Source: DASRIA01 sp963768885
GTDB taxonomy: Bacteria > Actinomycetota > Thermoleophilia > Solirubrobacterales > JBBDJG01
Direction of reading: 5' to 3'
Assembly: GCA_963768885.1 (NCBI GenBank)
Contig: CAVYJN010000006.1
Location: forward strand, 1,116,001-1,180,000
DNA: 64,000 bases
The notes beneath the pieces are model-generated. The model was not told the origin of the DNA, did not search any database, and saw only the letters and a list, made by a program, of their open reading frames with translations. The translations under genes were made by a program, and so were the position numbers. This document shows, one piece after another, positions 1 to 10,561 of this stretch (positions within the stretch are counted from its first letter, which is position 1; every line of letters starts with the position of its first letter).

Positions 1-371
1 GCGCTCGCCGACCACAGGAAGCGCAAGGCCTCGCTGCGGGCCTCGGGGCCGAGGGGAGCGAGCTCCTCGGAGATCATGGCGAACGGATCCATGAGCCGCC
101 CCGCAAGCCGATCGGCATCCAGGGATTCGCCGGTGCCCAGCGTCACGGTCAACGCGCCGGCCGTTTCTGCGAGCGGCACGTCGAAGCGGCCGACGACCAG
201 GGCTCGTTCGCCATCCTCACTGCCGTTCGACGACAGAGCGAGGGTCTGCGTCGTGCCTTCGATCGTTTCCCCGCCGGAAGTGACCAAGAGGTCGCCGTCG
301 CCCAGGCCGCGCCCGCATAGCACCAGGACGTCGCCTGCAAGCCACGCGGCATGATCCGGCATCTCGCTCAC
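1..371 (-). CDS. Hypothetical protein, N-terminal part, runs off the left edge
   Basis: An open frame of 123 codons on the minus strand begins with GTG at 369-371 and is still open at base 1. The GTG overlaps the stop of the upstream glycosyltransferase (GTGA, 368-371), so the two are probably translationally coupled. The visible part has hydrophobic beta-strand-like stretches (WLAGDVLVLCGRG, RALVVGRFDVPL) and then an acidic helical stretch. I do not recognise the family. The context suggests a role in glycan or surface polysaccharide metabolism, but this rests on position only. Confidence 0.6.
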   Translation of the reverse strand, partial: MSEMPDHAAWLAGDVLVLCGRGLGDGDLLVTSGGETIEGTTQTLALSSNGSEDGERALVVGRFDVPLAETAGALTVTLGTGESLDADRLAGRLMDPFAMISEELAPLGPEARSEALRFLWSAS

Positions 372-1681
372 AGCGCCAGCTTGCCCGCGCGCGCCACGCT
401 GTCTTCGAGCAGTTCCGCGTAAAGGTCTCTGAGGCTGGCGATGTGATCGTCCATGCCGTAGACGCCGGGCAGCCTTGCGTGCAGGTCGTCCCAGAGCCCA
501 GGCGCGGTGATCGCCCGCTCGAGCGTGGCCGCGAGGCTGGTGGCGTTCCCAACGCGAAAGTGCAGGCCGTTGACCCCGTCGCTCACCTTCTCCGCCATGC
601 CGCCGATGTCGCTGCAGATCACCGGCTTCCCGTGGAAGAAGGCCTCCTGGATCACGAGCGGCGAGTTCTCCCACCAGCGCGATGGAACGACTACCCAGTC
701 GACCTCCGCCATCAGGCGCGGCAGGTCCTCGTGGTCGTAGCTGCCCTCGAGCGTGACGTTGTTGGCGGCCCTCGTGGTCGCGTCGAGGAGGTCCATGAAC
801 TCCTGCTGGAACTCGGGCGGCTGCAGATCGAGGTTTGCGCCGTGAACCGAGAGATGCGCGTCGACCCCGCGCGCGCCGAGCAGGGTCATCGCGTTCAGCA
901 GGACGTCGACGCCCTTGTAGTAGTTGAGCTGGCCGAAGAATGCGATCCGGTTGTGCGGCCGGTCCTCGTCCGGCCGTGCGGCGGGAACCGGGTGCTGTGG
1001 CAGCCGGCCGTATTCCTCGAAGCGGATCTTCTCCGGCGGGATGCCCCAATCGACGTAGCGCTCGAGCAGGAACCGGCTGGGCGCGAGGAACATGTCCACG
1101 TGCTGCATGTGGGACTTGATGAAGCGCTCCCGCAGGAAGAACTCGGCCGGAGCGATGTCCGGGAAGCATTCGTGACAGCGCCGCGGCGAGGCCTGCTTGC
1201 AGAGCTCGCCCGAGCGCCGCAGCATCTGCCCCTCGCGGTGGCAGATCGAGAGGTACTCGTGGAGCGTGAAGACGATCGGGGCGTCCGGGAGCACGCGGCG
1301 CGTCTGCGAGACCGCGTCCCAGCCGATGATGTGCATGTGCTGGAAGTGCACGACGTCGGGCCGGTGGATCCGGAGGAACTCGCTCCAATGCGTGGCGTAC
1401 AGGCGCTTGTCCCCGGACGTCATGCGAAACCAGTCATAGCCCTCCCGGTGCGTGAAGAGGAAGAACTGGTTCGGGTCGTCCGGCGTCACCGCGCTGAAGA
1501 GCGCGCCCGGGTGTGGCTTGCGCTCCATCGACGGACCGGACCCGATCCGCGCCACCAGCAGGGGCTCGATCTCCTCCGAGTCCCGCAGCGCCTCGTAGAG
1601 CTCGTAGGCGTAGGCCTCCGCACCTCCGGGATAGACCGCAGGGTGGTTGTGCACGACGTAGAGAACCTTGGTCTTCGCCAT
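368..1681 (-). CDS. GT4-family glycosyltransferase (GT-B fold)
   Basis: 437 aa. The N-terminal Rossmann domain opens with KVLYVVHNHPAVYPGGAEAY, including the glycine-rich loop usual for glycosyltransferase family 4. The C-terminal donor-binding domain starts near RIAFFGQLNYYKGVDVLL and carries the EX7E-type segment ENSPLVIQEAF followed by GKPVICSDIGGMAE and DGVNGLHF. Such enzymes move a sugar from a nucleotide sugar to a lipid, glycan or protein acceptor at the cytoplasmic face of the membrane. I chose the ATG at 1679-1681 because the conserved fold starts there; an upstream in-frame ATG (1771) would add 30 non-conserved residues. The stop overlaps the next gene by 4 nt. The substrate cannot be told from sequence. 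Confidence 0.85.
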   Translation of the reverse strand: MAKTKVLYVVHNHPAVYPGGAEAYAYELYEALRDSEEIEPLLVARIGSGPSMERKPHPGALFSAVTPDDPNQFFLFTHREGYDWFRMTSGDKRLYATHWSEFLRIHRPDVVHFQHMHIIGWDAVSQTRRVLPDAPIVFTLHEYLSICHREGQMLRRSGELCKQASPRRCHECFPDIAPAEFFLRERFIKSHMQHVDMFLAPSRFLLERYVDWGIPPEKIRFEEYGRLPQHPVPAARPDEDRPHNRIAFFGQLNYYKGVDVLLNAMTLLGARGVDAHLSVHGANLDLQPPEFQQEFMDLLDATTRAANNVTLEGSYDHEDLPRLMAEVDWVVVPSRWWENSPLVIQEAFFHGKPVICSDIGGMAEKVSDGVNGLHFRVGNATSLAATLERAITAPGLWDDLHARLPGVYGMDDHIASLRDLYAELLEDSVARAGKLAL

Positions 1682-1883
1682 CCTCAAAAGCCTCGAAAGT
1701 GCAGGCGAATGGCCGCGCGCTCCGCCCTCGGTTCCACCATAGCCGAGCCTCCGGGGCGGCGCCTCATGCATCGCCGCCGATCAACCTCCCCCTGTCCCCA
1801 CTGCATCGCCTGACAGTATCGCGCACGCGGCAAGCGTCCGGGCTCGTGCAGGACCAGCCGCCGTGGGCAACGAAAGACCAGCC

Positions 1884-2141
1884 ATGCACGCCGTGATCAA
1901 GCTCGTCTCCAGCCGGAAGGGACCACAGGTCCAGGTGCTCGGCACGGTCGACGTAGAGGACGGGGTGGCGACCCCGTCCAACCGCAAGGTCGCGCGCCTG
2001 CTGGAAGCCGTGGAGGTGATCGGCGACGATCGCGCGCCGCTCGGGCGCGACAGCGGCGAGGCGTACGTTCGCGCTCTTCCCAAGGCCCTACGCGGAAAGC
2101 ACGAAGCCTCACTGGTCGAGGACGAGCCCGACTCCGACTGA
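1884..2141 (+). CDS. Small hypothetical protein
   Basis: 85 aa if ATG 1884 is used; a GTG at 1863 would add 7 residues. The protein is charged, starts MHAVIKLVSSRKGPQVQVLG and ends in an acidic tail (EDEPDSD). No signal peptide, membrane segment or known domain is visible. Third-position GC is high, as expected for a real gene here, but the length makes the call tentative. Overlapping minus-strand frames look like shadows. Confidence 0.45.
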   Translation: MHAVIKLVSSRKGPQVQVLGTVDVEDGVATPSNRKVARLLEAVEVIGDDRAPLGRDSGEAYVRALPKALRGKHEASLVEDEPDSD

Positions 2142-2272
2142 CGCGGGCGTTTGGCCGAACCGCGCCCGGAGCCGGTCGAGGCCGTCTCGGTTCGTGCGAA
2201 ATACCGCAATTGCGGCCCGCAGGGCGGGATCCGACCCTTAAGCCCGAGCCGCCTGCGGCCGACACTGAACGC

Positions 2273-2671
2273 ATGGTCTCCGAGCACGACGCCGCGATCC
2301 TGAAGCGGTTCTACGAGGCCCTCAACGACGAGGACGTCGACGCGGCGATGGATCTCTGCGCCAGCCAGGTCGAGGTCTACCTGCCCCCTGAGGTCGTATC
2401 CGCCGTGGCGCCGCGGGGCCATCGCGACGTCAGCGCGTACCTGCGGGAGTTCATGGACTCCTGGCACATGTACCGGCCCCATCCCGAGGACTTCGTGAAG
2501 ACCGGCGACCAGGTCGTCGCGCTCGTGCACCTGCGCGCGCGTGGCAAGGGGAGCCGCTTCGAGATCGAGGAGGACGTCGCCGACGTCTTCAAGGTCGACG
2601 GAGGCAAGATCTCCCAGCTGCGCCTCTACGTGCACCGCGAGCACGCGCTGCCGCAGGCCTCCAGCAACTAG
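2273..2671 (+). CDS. SnoaL-like / NTF2-like superfamily protein
   Basis: 132 aa, close to the usual size of single-domain NTF2-like proteins. It has the family layout: an N-terminal helix (AAILKRFYEALNDEDVDAAM), a short strand pair (VEVYLPPE), a helix (YLREFMDSWHMYRPHPEDF) and then the curved sheet (GDQVVALVHLRARGKGSRFE, ADVFKVDGGKISQLRLY). Members bind small hydrophobic molecules or act as isomerases or hydrolases; the substrate here is unknown. The ATG at 2273 is chosen because the domain starts directly after it. No ribosome binding site is seen. Confidence 0.7.
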   Translation: MVSEHDAAILKRFYEALNDEDVDAAMDLCASQVEVYLPPEVVSAVAPRGHRDVSAYLREFMDSWHMYRPHPEDFVKTGDQVVALVHLRARGKGSRFEIEEDVADVFKVDGGKISQLRLYVHREHALPQASSN

Positions 2672-2725
2672 ACGCGTCTCACGGGGGGTCTACGCTGACC
2701 CGGTCAGCGAGAGGGAGGTGGGCAA

Positions 2726-3187
2726 GTGAGCTTCGTGTTCGATCCGAGCCCCGACTTGGCGCGCCAGGTGCGCAGCGCGCTCGAGGACGAGGCCGCCCAG
2801 CCACTCAACGAGGTGCAGCGCCGTGCGCCCGAGGGATGTGACTACTTCTCCGAGCTCGAGGCGAGCATCGGGGAATGGAGCTTCGGCTACGGGGTCGCGT
2901 GGGCGCTCGCGCGCACGAGCGACCCGATGCTGCCCTCGAGCGCCGCGGCGCGGATCGCCGAGGCGGCCGTGAACGACGCCTGGCGGCTGTTCAGCGACCA
3001 GGGGTGGACCGCGCTGATGGCCGAGGACCGCGCCCGGCGCGGCCCGGTCGACGGCGACGAGCCGCCGGCCGAGGCCGAGCCGCACGTCGAATCCGAGCCG
3101 GCCTCCGACCTGGGCGAGTTCATGACGATGGTCGGCCGCTCGCGCGCCCGGCGCCAGCAGCAGCGGGCAACCGGCACCGAGGGCTAG
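2726..3187 (+). CDS. Hypothetical acidic protein
   Basis: 153 aa with a GTG start at 2726, preceded by a purine-rich ribosome binding site (GAGAGGGAGGTGGG). The first 100 residues look helical and globular (YFSELEASIGEWSFGYGVAW, AVNDAWRLFSDQGWTALM). They are followed by an acidic low-complexity linker (DEPPAEAEPHVESEPAS) and a basic C-terminal end (SRARRQQQR). No signal peptide or membrane segment. Not recognised. Confidence 0.65.
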   Translation: MSFVFDPSPDLARQVRSALEDEAAQPLNEVQRRAPEGCDYFSELEASIGEWSFGYGVAWALARTSDPMLPSSAAARIAEAAVNDAWRLFSDQGWTALMAEDRARRGPVDGDEPPAEAEPHVESEPASDLGEFMTMVGRSRARRQQQRATGTEG

Positions 3188-3338
3188 CGGGCGATCCCGC
3201 CCGGGCGGGACGGACCGGCACACGCACCGCAACCTTTGGTTAGGCTTGCGGTTGCTAGCTACGTGGGCAGGCCGACGCCCGCTTCAATGCGCCGGCAGTC
3301 AGCCCCGCTGCCCTGCAAATCCCGGAGGAGGAGCGCAA

Positions 3339-4064
3339 TTGCGTAAGAAGCTCATAGCCGTGCTCGGCGTCGGTGCTGCTTGTGCCCTGTTGGCGTCGAT
3401 GGCCGTCGCCGCCGTTCAGGTCGCATTCAAGGCCGAGGCCAGCCCGAACAAGGCAGGCAAGCCGACCGGCCTCAACGTGAGGATCGAGTCGACTGACCCC
3501 GCCGCCGATCAGCCGCCGATCATGAACCGCATCCTGATCAAGCTGAACGAGGGCGGTAAGTACAACTCGAGCAAGTTCCCGCGCTGCACGCTTGCGAAGC
3601 TGCAGGCGAAGGGCCCGAAGGGCTGTCCGTCGGGTTCCAAGATCGGCTCCGGAACCGGTGTCGGTTACGCGAAGCCCGTCGTGACGGACCCGGTGAACGC
3701 CAAGCTGACGATCTTCAACGGTTCGAAGGTCGGCGGCAAGGACACGATCCTCGTGTACGTGTTCCCGGACCTCGGCCCGACGTTCGTGTCGGTCGGCAAG
3801 ATCTCCAAGAAGAGGTCGGGTGGGTTCGACTACAACCTCGACTTCAACATCCCGCCGATCAAGACCCTGCCGAGCGCGCCCGACGCGTCGACGGCACTGG
3901 TCGACACGAAGACGCCCAAGAAGCTCATCAAGAAGGGCAAGCGCAAGTTCTCCCTGATCGTGGCGCCCAAGAAGTGCAAGGGCACCTGGAAGGCACAGGG
4001 ACAGTTCTTCTTCGCGGACGGCTCGTCGGTGACGACGCCGGTCACGCAGAAGTGCAAGAAGTAG
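3339..4064 (+). CDS. Secreted protein of unknown function, lineage-typical
   Basis: 241 aa from a TTG at 3339, chosen because a strong ribosome binding site (GGAGGAG, 3324-3330) lies just upstream and because the product then begins with a clean signal peptide: RKK, a hydrophobic core AVLGVGAACALLASMAVAAV, and likely cleavage near AVA-AV. A longer in-frame ATG at 3246 would bury the signal peptide. The mature part is lysine-rich with four cysteines that could form two disulfides. Similar proteins are frequent in Thermoleophilia genomes as I recall them, with no known function. A strong terminator follows. Confidence 0.75.
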   Translation: MRKKLIAVLGVGAACALLASMAVAAVQVAFKAEASPNKAGKPTGLNVRIESTDPAADQPPIMNRILIKLNEGGKYNSSKFPRCTLAKLQAKGPKGCPSGSKIGSGTGVGYAKPVVTDPVNAKLTIFNGSKVGGKDTILVYVFPDLGPTFVSVGKISKKRSGGFDYNLDFNIPPIKTLPSAPDASTALVDTKTPKKLIKKGKRKFSLIVAPKKCKGTWKAQGQFFFADGSSVTTPVTQKCKK

Positions 4065-4090
4065 CGACGTAATTCCCTTCTAGGGAGTTT

Positions 4091-4124
4091 GGAAGGCCGG
4101 CCCCCAGGGGCCGGCCTTCTTCGT
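4091..4124 (+). terminator. Rho-independent terminator after the secreted protein gene
   Basis: A near-perfect GC hairpin (AAGGCCGGCCCC paired with GGGGCCGGCCTT, 4093-4118) is followed by CTTCTTCG. It separates the 3339-4064 gene from cysK. Confidence 0.8.
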
Positions 4125-4138
4125 TCGGCGGCGGGGGT

Positions 4139-4144
4139 TATCGT
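4139..4144 (+). promoter_or_regulatory. Putative -10 box of cysK, leaderless transcript
   Basis: TATCGT lies 6 nt before the cysK ATG, which would put the transcription start at or next to the start codon. No ribosome binding site is present. No clear -35 box is seen. Confidence 0.45.
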
Positions 4145-4150
4145 GCTCCA

Positions 4151-5093
4151 ATGCCTCGAAAGCGGATCGAGATTCCCGACAACGTCGCCGACCTGGTCGG
4201 CCACACGCCGATGGTGCGCTTCACGCGCATCGCCGCGGGTCTCGGCGGCGAGGTGTACGGCAAGCTCGAGGCCTACAACCCGGCGGGCTCGGTGAAGGAC
4301 CGCATCGGTGTCGCGATGATCGCGGCCGCGGAGGCGGAGGGCCTGATCGAGCCCGGCGTGACGACCGTGATCGAGCCGACGTCGGGCAACACCGGGATCG
4401 CGCTCGCGTTCGTGTGCGCGGCGAAGGGCTACCGCTGCATCCTCACGATGCCCCAGGGCATGAGCCGCGAGCGCGAGGCGCTGCTGCGCCTCTACGGGGC
4501 CGAGGCGATCGTGACCGAGTCGATGGGCGGCATGCACGAGGCGGTGGACGAGGCCAAGCGGCTCGCCCGCGAGATCGACGACTCGTTCGTCCCGCAGCAG
4601 TTCGAGAACCCCGCCAACCCGGAGATGCACCGGCGCACCACGGCCGAGGAGGTCTGGTCCGCGCTCGACGGGCGCATCGACGCGTTCGTCGCCGCCGTCG
4701 GCACGGGCGGCACGATCACCGGGGTGGGGGAGGTCCTGAAGGAGCGCAATCCGGACGTCCACGTGGTCGCGGTCGAGCCCGCCAGCTCCCCGGTGCTCTC
4801 CGGGGGGCAGCCCGGGACCGCATCGCATCCAGGGCATCGGCGCCGGGTTCGTCCCCCCGATCCTGAACCGGGTGGTGATCGACGAGATCGTCCAGGTGAC
4901 CGACGACGACGCGATCGAGACGGCCCGCGACCTCGCGCGGCGCGAGGGCGTCTCCGCGGGGATCTCGGCCGGCGCGGCGACCTGGGCCGCGCTCCAGGTG
5001 GCGGCCCGCCCCGAGTTCGACGGCAAGCGGATCGCGACGGTGATCTGCGACGCGGGCGAGCGCTACATCTCGATGCCGTTCTTCGCCCCGTAG
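4151..5093 (+). CDS. cysK: Cysteine synthase (O-acetylserine sulfhydrylase), with a one-base frameshift
   Basis: PLP enzyme that makes cysteine from O-acetylserine and sulfide. The PLP lysine is in NPAGSVKDRI, the substrate loop is PTSGNTGI, and the phosphate-binding loop is GTGGTITG. The frame is lost at 4811-4816 and continues in the +1 frame as GPHRIQGIGAGFVPPILNR through AGERYISMPFFAP. Removing one base inside CCCGGG restores an uninterrupted 313-residue protein of the usual length, so I read this as a sequence error and not a dead gene. A ThiF-like gene and cysE follow, giving both steps from serine to cysteine. Confidence 0.9.
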
Positions 5094-5122
5094 CAGGCGC
5101 CGGGGTCCGGGGGGCCGTCGCG

Positions 5123-5128
5123 TACCCT
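5123..5128 (+). promoter_or_regulatory. Putative -10 box of the thiF-like/cysE unit, leaderless
   Basis: TACCCT stands 7 nt before the GTG start at 5136. The geometry fits a leaderless transcript separate from cysK. Confidence 0.4.
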
Positions 5129-5135
5129 TAGCTGT

Positions 5136-5651
5136 GTGTCCGAAGACCTCTCCGAGTCCGAGCTGGAGCGCTATGCCGCGCAGATCGAGCGCATCGGGAT
5201 CGACGCGCAGGCGCGTCTGAAGGCGGCCCGCGCGATCGTGGTCGGAGCGGGTCCGGCCGGGTCCGCCGCGGCCGCGGACCTGGTTTCGCGGGGAGTGGGA
5301 TACGTGGCCGTCGTGGACGGCGCCGTGGTCACGCTCGGTGACCTCTGCGGCCAGGCGCTGCTCTACACGCCCGACGTGGGCGCGAACCGCGCCGACGCGG
5401 TCGTCGCCAAGCTCGGGGTCCTGAACCCGCACGTCCACGCGGAGAGCTATCCCGTCGACGTCGACGACCGCAACGCCGAGGCGATCCTGATCGGCCACGA
5501 CGTCGCCCTCGACTGCGGCGACGGGCTCCCGGACGAGGCGGCGCGGGTCGACATCGAGCTCGTGCGCGCCGAAGGCGCCGGTGCCTCCGACGGCCTGCGG
5601 GCCGCCGCGCGGGCGATCGGCCTGCTGGCCGCGGTGGAGGCAGTGCGATGA
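5136..5651 (+). CDS. ThiF/MoeB-like (E1-type) protein, shortened, no catalytic cysteine seen
   Basis: 171 aa. The nucleotide-binding half of the E1 fold is clear: IVVGAGPAGSAAAADLVSRG, then VAVVDGAVVTLGDLCGQALL and DVGANRADAVVAKLGVLNPHV. MoeB and ThiF normally run to about 250 residues, with a conserved adenylation aspartate, two CxxC zinc pairs and often a catalytic cysteine. Here the C-terminal half is short and lacks the CxxC pairs. The gene sits between cysK and cysE and overlaps cysE by ATGA. It may act on a sulfur-carrier protein or be a degenerate paralogue; which of the two cannot be told. Confidence 0.7.
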   Translation: MSEDLSESELERYAAQIERIGIDAQARLKAARAIVVGAGPAGSAAAADLVSRGVGYVAVVDGAVVTLGDLCGQALLYTPDVGANRADAVVAKLGVLNPHVHAESYPVDVDDRNAEAILIGHDVALDCGDGLPDEAARVDIELVRAEGAGASDGLRAAARAIGLLAAVEAVR

Positions 5652-6388
5652 GGGGACTGCGCACGATCACGCGCCTCGCACGCGAGCTGCGGGAGGACGT
5701 CTCCGCGGCGCGCGACCGCGACCCGGCCGCGCGGGCGGCCGGCACCGCCGAGATCCTCCTGACCTATCCGGGGGTGCACGCGATCCTCAGCCACCGGATC
5801 TCGCACGCGCTGCACGCCGCCGAGGTCCCCGTCGTGCCGCGGTTCCTGTCCAACGTCACGCGGATCGCCACCGGCATCGAGATCCACCCGGCGGCGAAGA
5901 TCGGCAGCGACTTCTTCGTCGACCACGGCACGGGCGTCGTGATCGGCGAGACCGCCGAGATCGGCGACCGCGTCACGCTCTACCAGGGCGTCACGCTCGG
6001 CGGCACCGGCTTCGCGGCCGGCAAGCGCCATCCGACCGTCGAGGACAACGTCACGATCGGCTCGGGCGCGAAGCTGCTCGGACCGATCACGGTCGGGCAC
6101 GGCGCGAAGGTCGGGGCCAACTCCGTCGTGATCCACGACGTGCCGCCGAACGCGACCGTCGTCGGCAACCCGGGCCACCCGGTCCGGGTGGAGGGGCGCA
6201 GGCCCGAGGGGCCGGACACGGACTGGCTGCATCTGCCGGACCCGGTGGCCGACGCCCTGCGCGGGCTCGCCGAGCGGATCGGCCAGCTCGAGCGCACCGT
6301 CGCCGAGCTCACGGGGCGCGAGCGCACGAAGCCTGCGGAGGTCCGCCCGCTGCGCCGCGACAAGGGCCAGAACCCCGTCAGCGGGTAG
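5648..6388 (+). CDS. cysE: Serine O-acetyltransferase
   Basis: 246 aa. Transfers an acetyl group from acetyl-CoA to serine, supplying CysK. The short EpsC-type form is recognisable: an N-terminal helical part (LRTITRLARELREDVSAARD, then GVHAILSHRISHALHAAEVP) followed by the left-handed beta-helix of hexapeptide repeats, with the catalytic-histidine segment DHGTGVVIGETAEIGDRV and LYQGVTLGGTGF. The C-terminal tail (PVADALRGLAERIGQLERTV) may form a coiled coil. The ATG overlaps the stop of the ThiF-like gene, so the two are coupled. Confidence 0.93.
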   Translation: MRGLRTITRLARELREDVSAARDRDPAARAAGTAEILLTYPGVHAILSHRISHALHAAEVPVVPRFLSNVTRIATGIEIHPAAKIGSDFFVDHGTGVVIGETAEIGDRVTLYQGVTLGGTGFAAGKRHPTVEDNVTIGSGAKLLGPITVGHGAKVGANSVVIHDVPPNATVVGNPGHPVRVEGRRPEGPDTDWLHLPDPVADALRGLAERIGQLERTVAELTGRERTKPAEVRPLRRDKGQNPVSG

Positions 6389-6397
6389 CCGATCGCC

Positions 6398-8611
<2,214 letters not shown>

Positions 8612-8617
8612 CCGAGC

Positions 8618-9463
8618 ATGGCCACGATCATCGACGGCAAGGCGGTCGCGGCGCGCGTGCGTGCCGAGGTCGCGGAGGAGGTGCGGAGCATGGCGTCGGC
8701 GCCCGGCCTCGCGACCGTGCTCGTGGGCGACGACCCCGCATCGCACATCTATGTGGCCGGCAAGCACAAGGCGTGCGCGGAGGTGGGCATCACCTCGATC
8801 CGCCACGACCTCCCGCAGGAAACGTCCGAGGAGGCGCTGATGGACGTGATCGCCGAGCTCAACTCCGACCCGGCAGTGAGCGGCATGATCGTCCAGCTGC
8901 CGTTGCCGGGCCACATCGACGCGGCGCGCGCGACGTCGGCGGTGGACCCGGCGAAGGACGTCGACGGCCTCACGCCCACCAACGCCGGGCTGCTCGTGCA
9001 GGGCCGGGACGCGATGGTGCCCGCGACTCCCGCGGGCGTGATGGAGCTGCTGCGCGTGTACGACACGCCGCTCGAGGGAGCGAGCGCGGTCGTGGTCGGC
9101 CGCAGCGACCTCGTCGGCAAGCCGGTCTCCTCGCTGCTCCTTGCCCGCAACGCGACCGTCACCGTCTGCCACTCGCGCACGCGCGACCTCGCGGCCGTCT
9201 GCCGGGAGGCGGACGTGCTGGTCGCCGCCGTGGGGCGCCCCCGTCTGATCACGGGGGACATGGTCAAGCAGGGCGCGACCGTGATCGACGTCGGCATGAA
9301 CAGGACCGACGAGGGGCTCACCGGGGACGTCGACTTCGACTCCGCCGCAGCGCGCGCCCGCGCGATCACGCCCGTCCCCGGGGGCGTCGGGCCGATGACC
9401 ATCGCGATGCTGCTGAAGAACACCCTGCGCGCCGCGGGGCGCCAGGCCGCCGCGCTCGGATAG
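8618..9463 (+). CDS. folD: Methylenetetrahydrofolate dehydrogenase / cyclohydrolase
   Basis: 281 aa. Bifunctional enzyme interconverting 5,10-methylene-THF and 10-formyl-THF with NADP. The catalytic lysine lies in YVAGKHKACAEVGI, the folate site in SGMIVQLPLPGHID and KDVDGLTPTN, the nucleotide-binding loop in GRSDLVGKPVSSLL, and the C-terminal signature is PVPGGVGPMTIAML. It starts 6 nt after the helicase stop and is probably co-transcribed with it. It supplies one-carbon units and links to the serine genes elsewhere in the window. Confidence 0.95.
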   Translation: MATIIDGKAVAARVRAEVAEEVRSMASAPGLATVLVGDDPASHIYVAGKHKACAEVGITSIRHDLPQETSEEALMDVIAELNSDPAVSGMIVQLPLPGHIDAARATSAVDPAKDVDGLTPTNAGLLVQGRDAMVPATPAGVMELLRVYDTPLEGASAVVVGRSDLVGKPVSSLLLARNATVTVCHSRTRDLAAVCREADVLVAAVGRPRLITGDMVKQGATVIDVGMNRTDEGLTGDVDFDSAAARARAITPVPGGVGPMTIAMLLKNTLRAAGRQAAALG

Positions 9464-9536
9464 CCGTCCAGCGCGGGCCGGAAAAGGGGTCCGGCGGGTG
9501 TAGAAACATTCCGGTAATCCCTACTTGGAGGCTTCG

Positions 9537-10163
9537 ATGGACTTCAGCAAGGTAAGGACCGGGGAACTGGTCGCGGCGATCGGCGGAGTCGTGCTGCTCT
9601 TCGCGATGTTCGCGGTCGATTGGTATGAGATCTCCGGGTTCGGCGGCCTTGTCGAGCAGTTCGGCGACGCGGTCGGCGTGGACACCGGCATCAAGGCCTG
9701 GGACGGCCAGGGGTTCCTCGGGACGCTCGCGAACCTCGTGATCCTCGCCGCGGCGCTCGCGGCGATCACGCTGGCGATCCTCACCGCGACGTCGCGCACC
9801 CCCGCACTGCCCGTCGCGGCCAGCGCGATCACCGCCGGCCTCGGGATCGGCGCCGTGATCATGATCCTCGGCCGCATGGTGTTCCAGCCCGGCCCGAACG
9901 AGGTCGTCGACCTGCGGTTCGGGATCCTGCTCGCGCTGATCGGCGCCGCGGTCGTCGCGTACGGCGGGTGGCGCAGCATGCAGGAGGAGGGCACCTCCTT
10001 CGAGGACGCGCGCGACCAGTTGCGCAGCAGGGGCGCGAACCGCGACGCACCGGGTGCCGAGCCGGTCACGCCCTCGGGCCCGGCGCGCGACGAGGCGCCG
10101 CCGGAGCCGGGTGACGCGCCCGCGCAGGAAGCGTCGCGGCCGCCCCCGCGACCGGCGCCCTGA
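9537..10163 (+). CDS. Membrane protein with four predicted helices, unknown function
   Basis: 208 aa from ATG 9537 with GGAGG 8 nt upstream. Four hydrophobic segments are visible: ELVAAIGGVVLLFAMFAVDW, LVILAAALAAITLAILTA, VAASAITAGLGIGAVIMIL and ILLALIGAAVVAYGGW. They are followed by a proline-, glutamate- and arginine-rich cytoplasmic tail of about 55 residues. The layout resembles small uncharacterised four-helix actinobacterial membrane proteins. No catalytic motif. Confidence 0.7.
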   Translation: MDFSKVRTGELVAAIGGVVLLFAMFAVDWYEISGFGGLVEQFGDAVGVDTGIKAWDGQGFLGTLANLVILAAALAAITLAILTATSRTPALPVAASAITAGLGIGAVIMILGRMVFQPGPNEVVDLRFGILLALIGAAVVAYGGWRSMQEEGTSFEDARDQLRSRGANRDAPGAEPVTPSGPARDEAPPEPGDAPAQEASRPPPRPAP

Positions 10164-10171
10164 CGACGGCA

Positions 10172-10200
10172 TTCAATCCTGCGCTTGGTTCATGTAGGCT
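10172..10200 (+). promoter_or_regulatory. Candidate promoter of the cold-shock gene
   Basis: TTCAAT, a 17-nt spacer and TAGGCT. This would give a 5' untranslated leader of about 60 nt before the GTG at 10270, as expected for cold-shock mRNAs. The -35 match is weak. Confidence 0.3.
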
Positions 10201-10269
10201 GCGCGCGTCGTATCAAGCAAGCAGGGTTCGGGCCCCGCTTCGAGCCTGCGGGAAGCACTAGGAGGAGCA

Positions 10270-10470
10270 GTGCCTGAAGGCACCGTAAAGTGGTTCAGCA
10301 ACGAGAAGGGTTTCGGATTCATCGAGCGTGAGTCGGGCGACGACGTGTTCGTGCATTTCTCACAGATTGCCCAGGACGGCTACAAGTCGCTTGAGCAAGG
10401 CCAGCGAGTTTCATTCGAGATCACCGAGGGCCCGAAGGGGCTGCAGGCGTCGGAGGTCAAGCTCGTCTGA
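10270..10470 (+). CDS. Cold-shock domain protein
   Basis: 66 aa, the standard CspA size. The two RNA-binding motifs are intact: RNP1 (EKGFGFIE) and RNP2 (DVFVHFS). It opens with PEGTVKWFSNEKGFGF. These single OB-fold proteins bind single-stranded RNA and DNA and act as RNA chaperones. The GTG start has a good ribosome binding site (AGGAGGAG). An intrinsic terminator follows. Confidence 0.95.
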   Translation: MPEGTVKWFSNEKGFGFIERESGDDVFVHFSQIAQDGYKSLEQGQRVSFEITEGPKGLQASEVKLV

Positions 10471-10501
10471 CCAGAAGGGGCTTGACACAAGCCGCCTTGG
10501 G

Positions 10502-10532
10502 GCCCCTCGATTTCGAGGGGCTCTTCTTTTTG
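10502..10532 (+). terminator. Rho-independent terminator after the cold-shock gene
   Basis: GCCCCTCGA pairs with TCGAGGGGC (10502-10521), followed by TCTTCTTTTT. It also precedes the gatC promoter. Confidence 0.85.
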
Positions 10533-10548
10533 GCCCGCGACCCCGCGT

Positions 10549-10554
10549 TACCCT
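10549..10554 (+). promoter_or_regulatory. Putative -10 box of gatCAB, leaderless
   Basis: TACCCT stands 7 nt before the gatC ATG. No ribosome binding site is present. Confidence 0.45.
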
Positions 10555-10561
10555 TCGTTCG

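Noticed and set aside
2261..2266. GACACT 6 nt before the SnoaL-like ATG as a leaderless -10 box
   Set aside because: The first base does not fit TANNNT, so it was left out of the leaderless set.
3195..3210. Palindrome TCCCGCCCGGGCGGGA after the 2726-3187 gene
   Set aside because: No T-run follows, and such GC palindromes are expected by chance in this composition; not called as a terminator.
4811..4816. Programmed ribosomal frameshifting as the reason for the broken cysK, leuA, argH and other genes
   Set aside because: The sites have no slippery heptamers or shared downstream structure and occur in genes never known to use it; the number and codon-boundary position fit a data artefact better.
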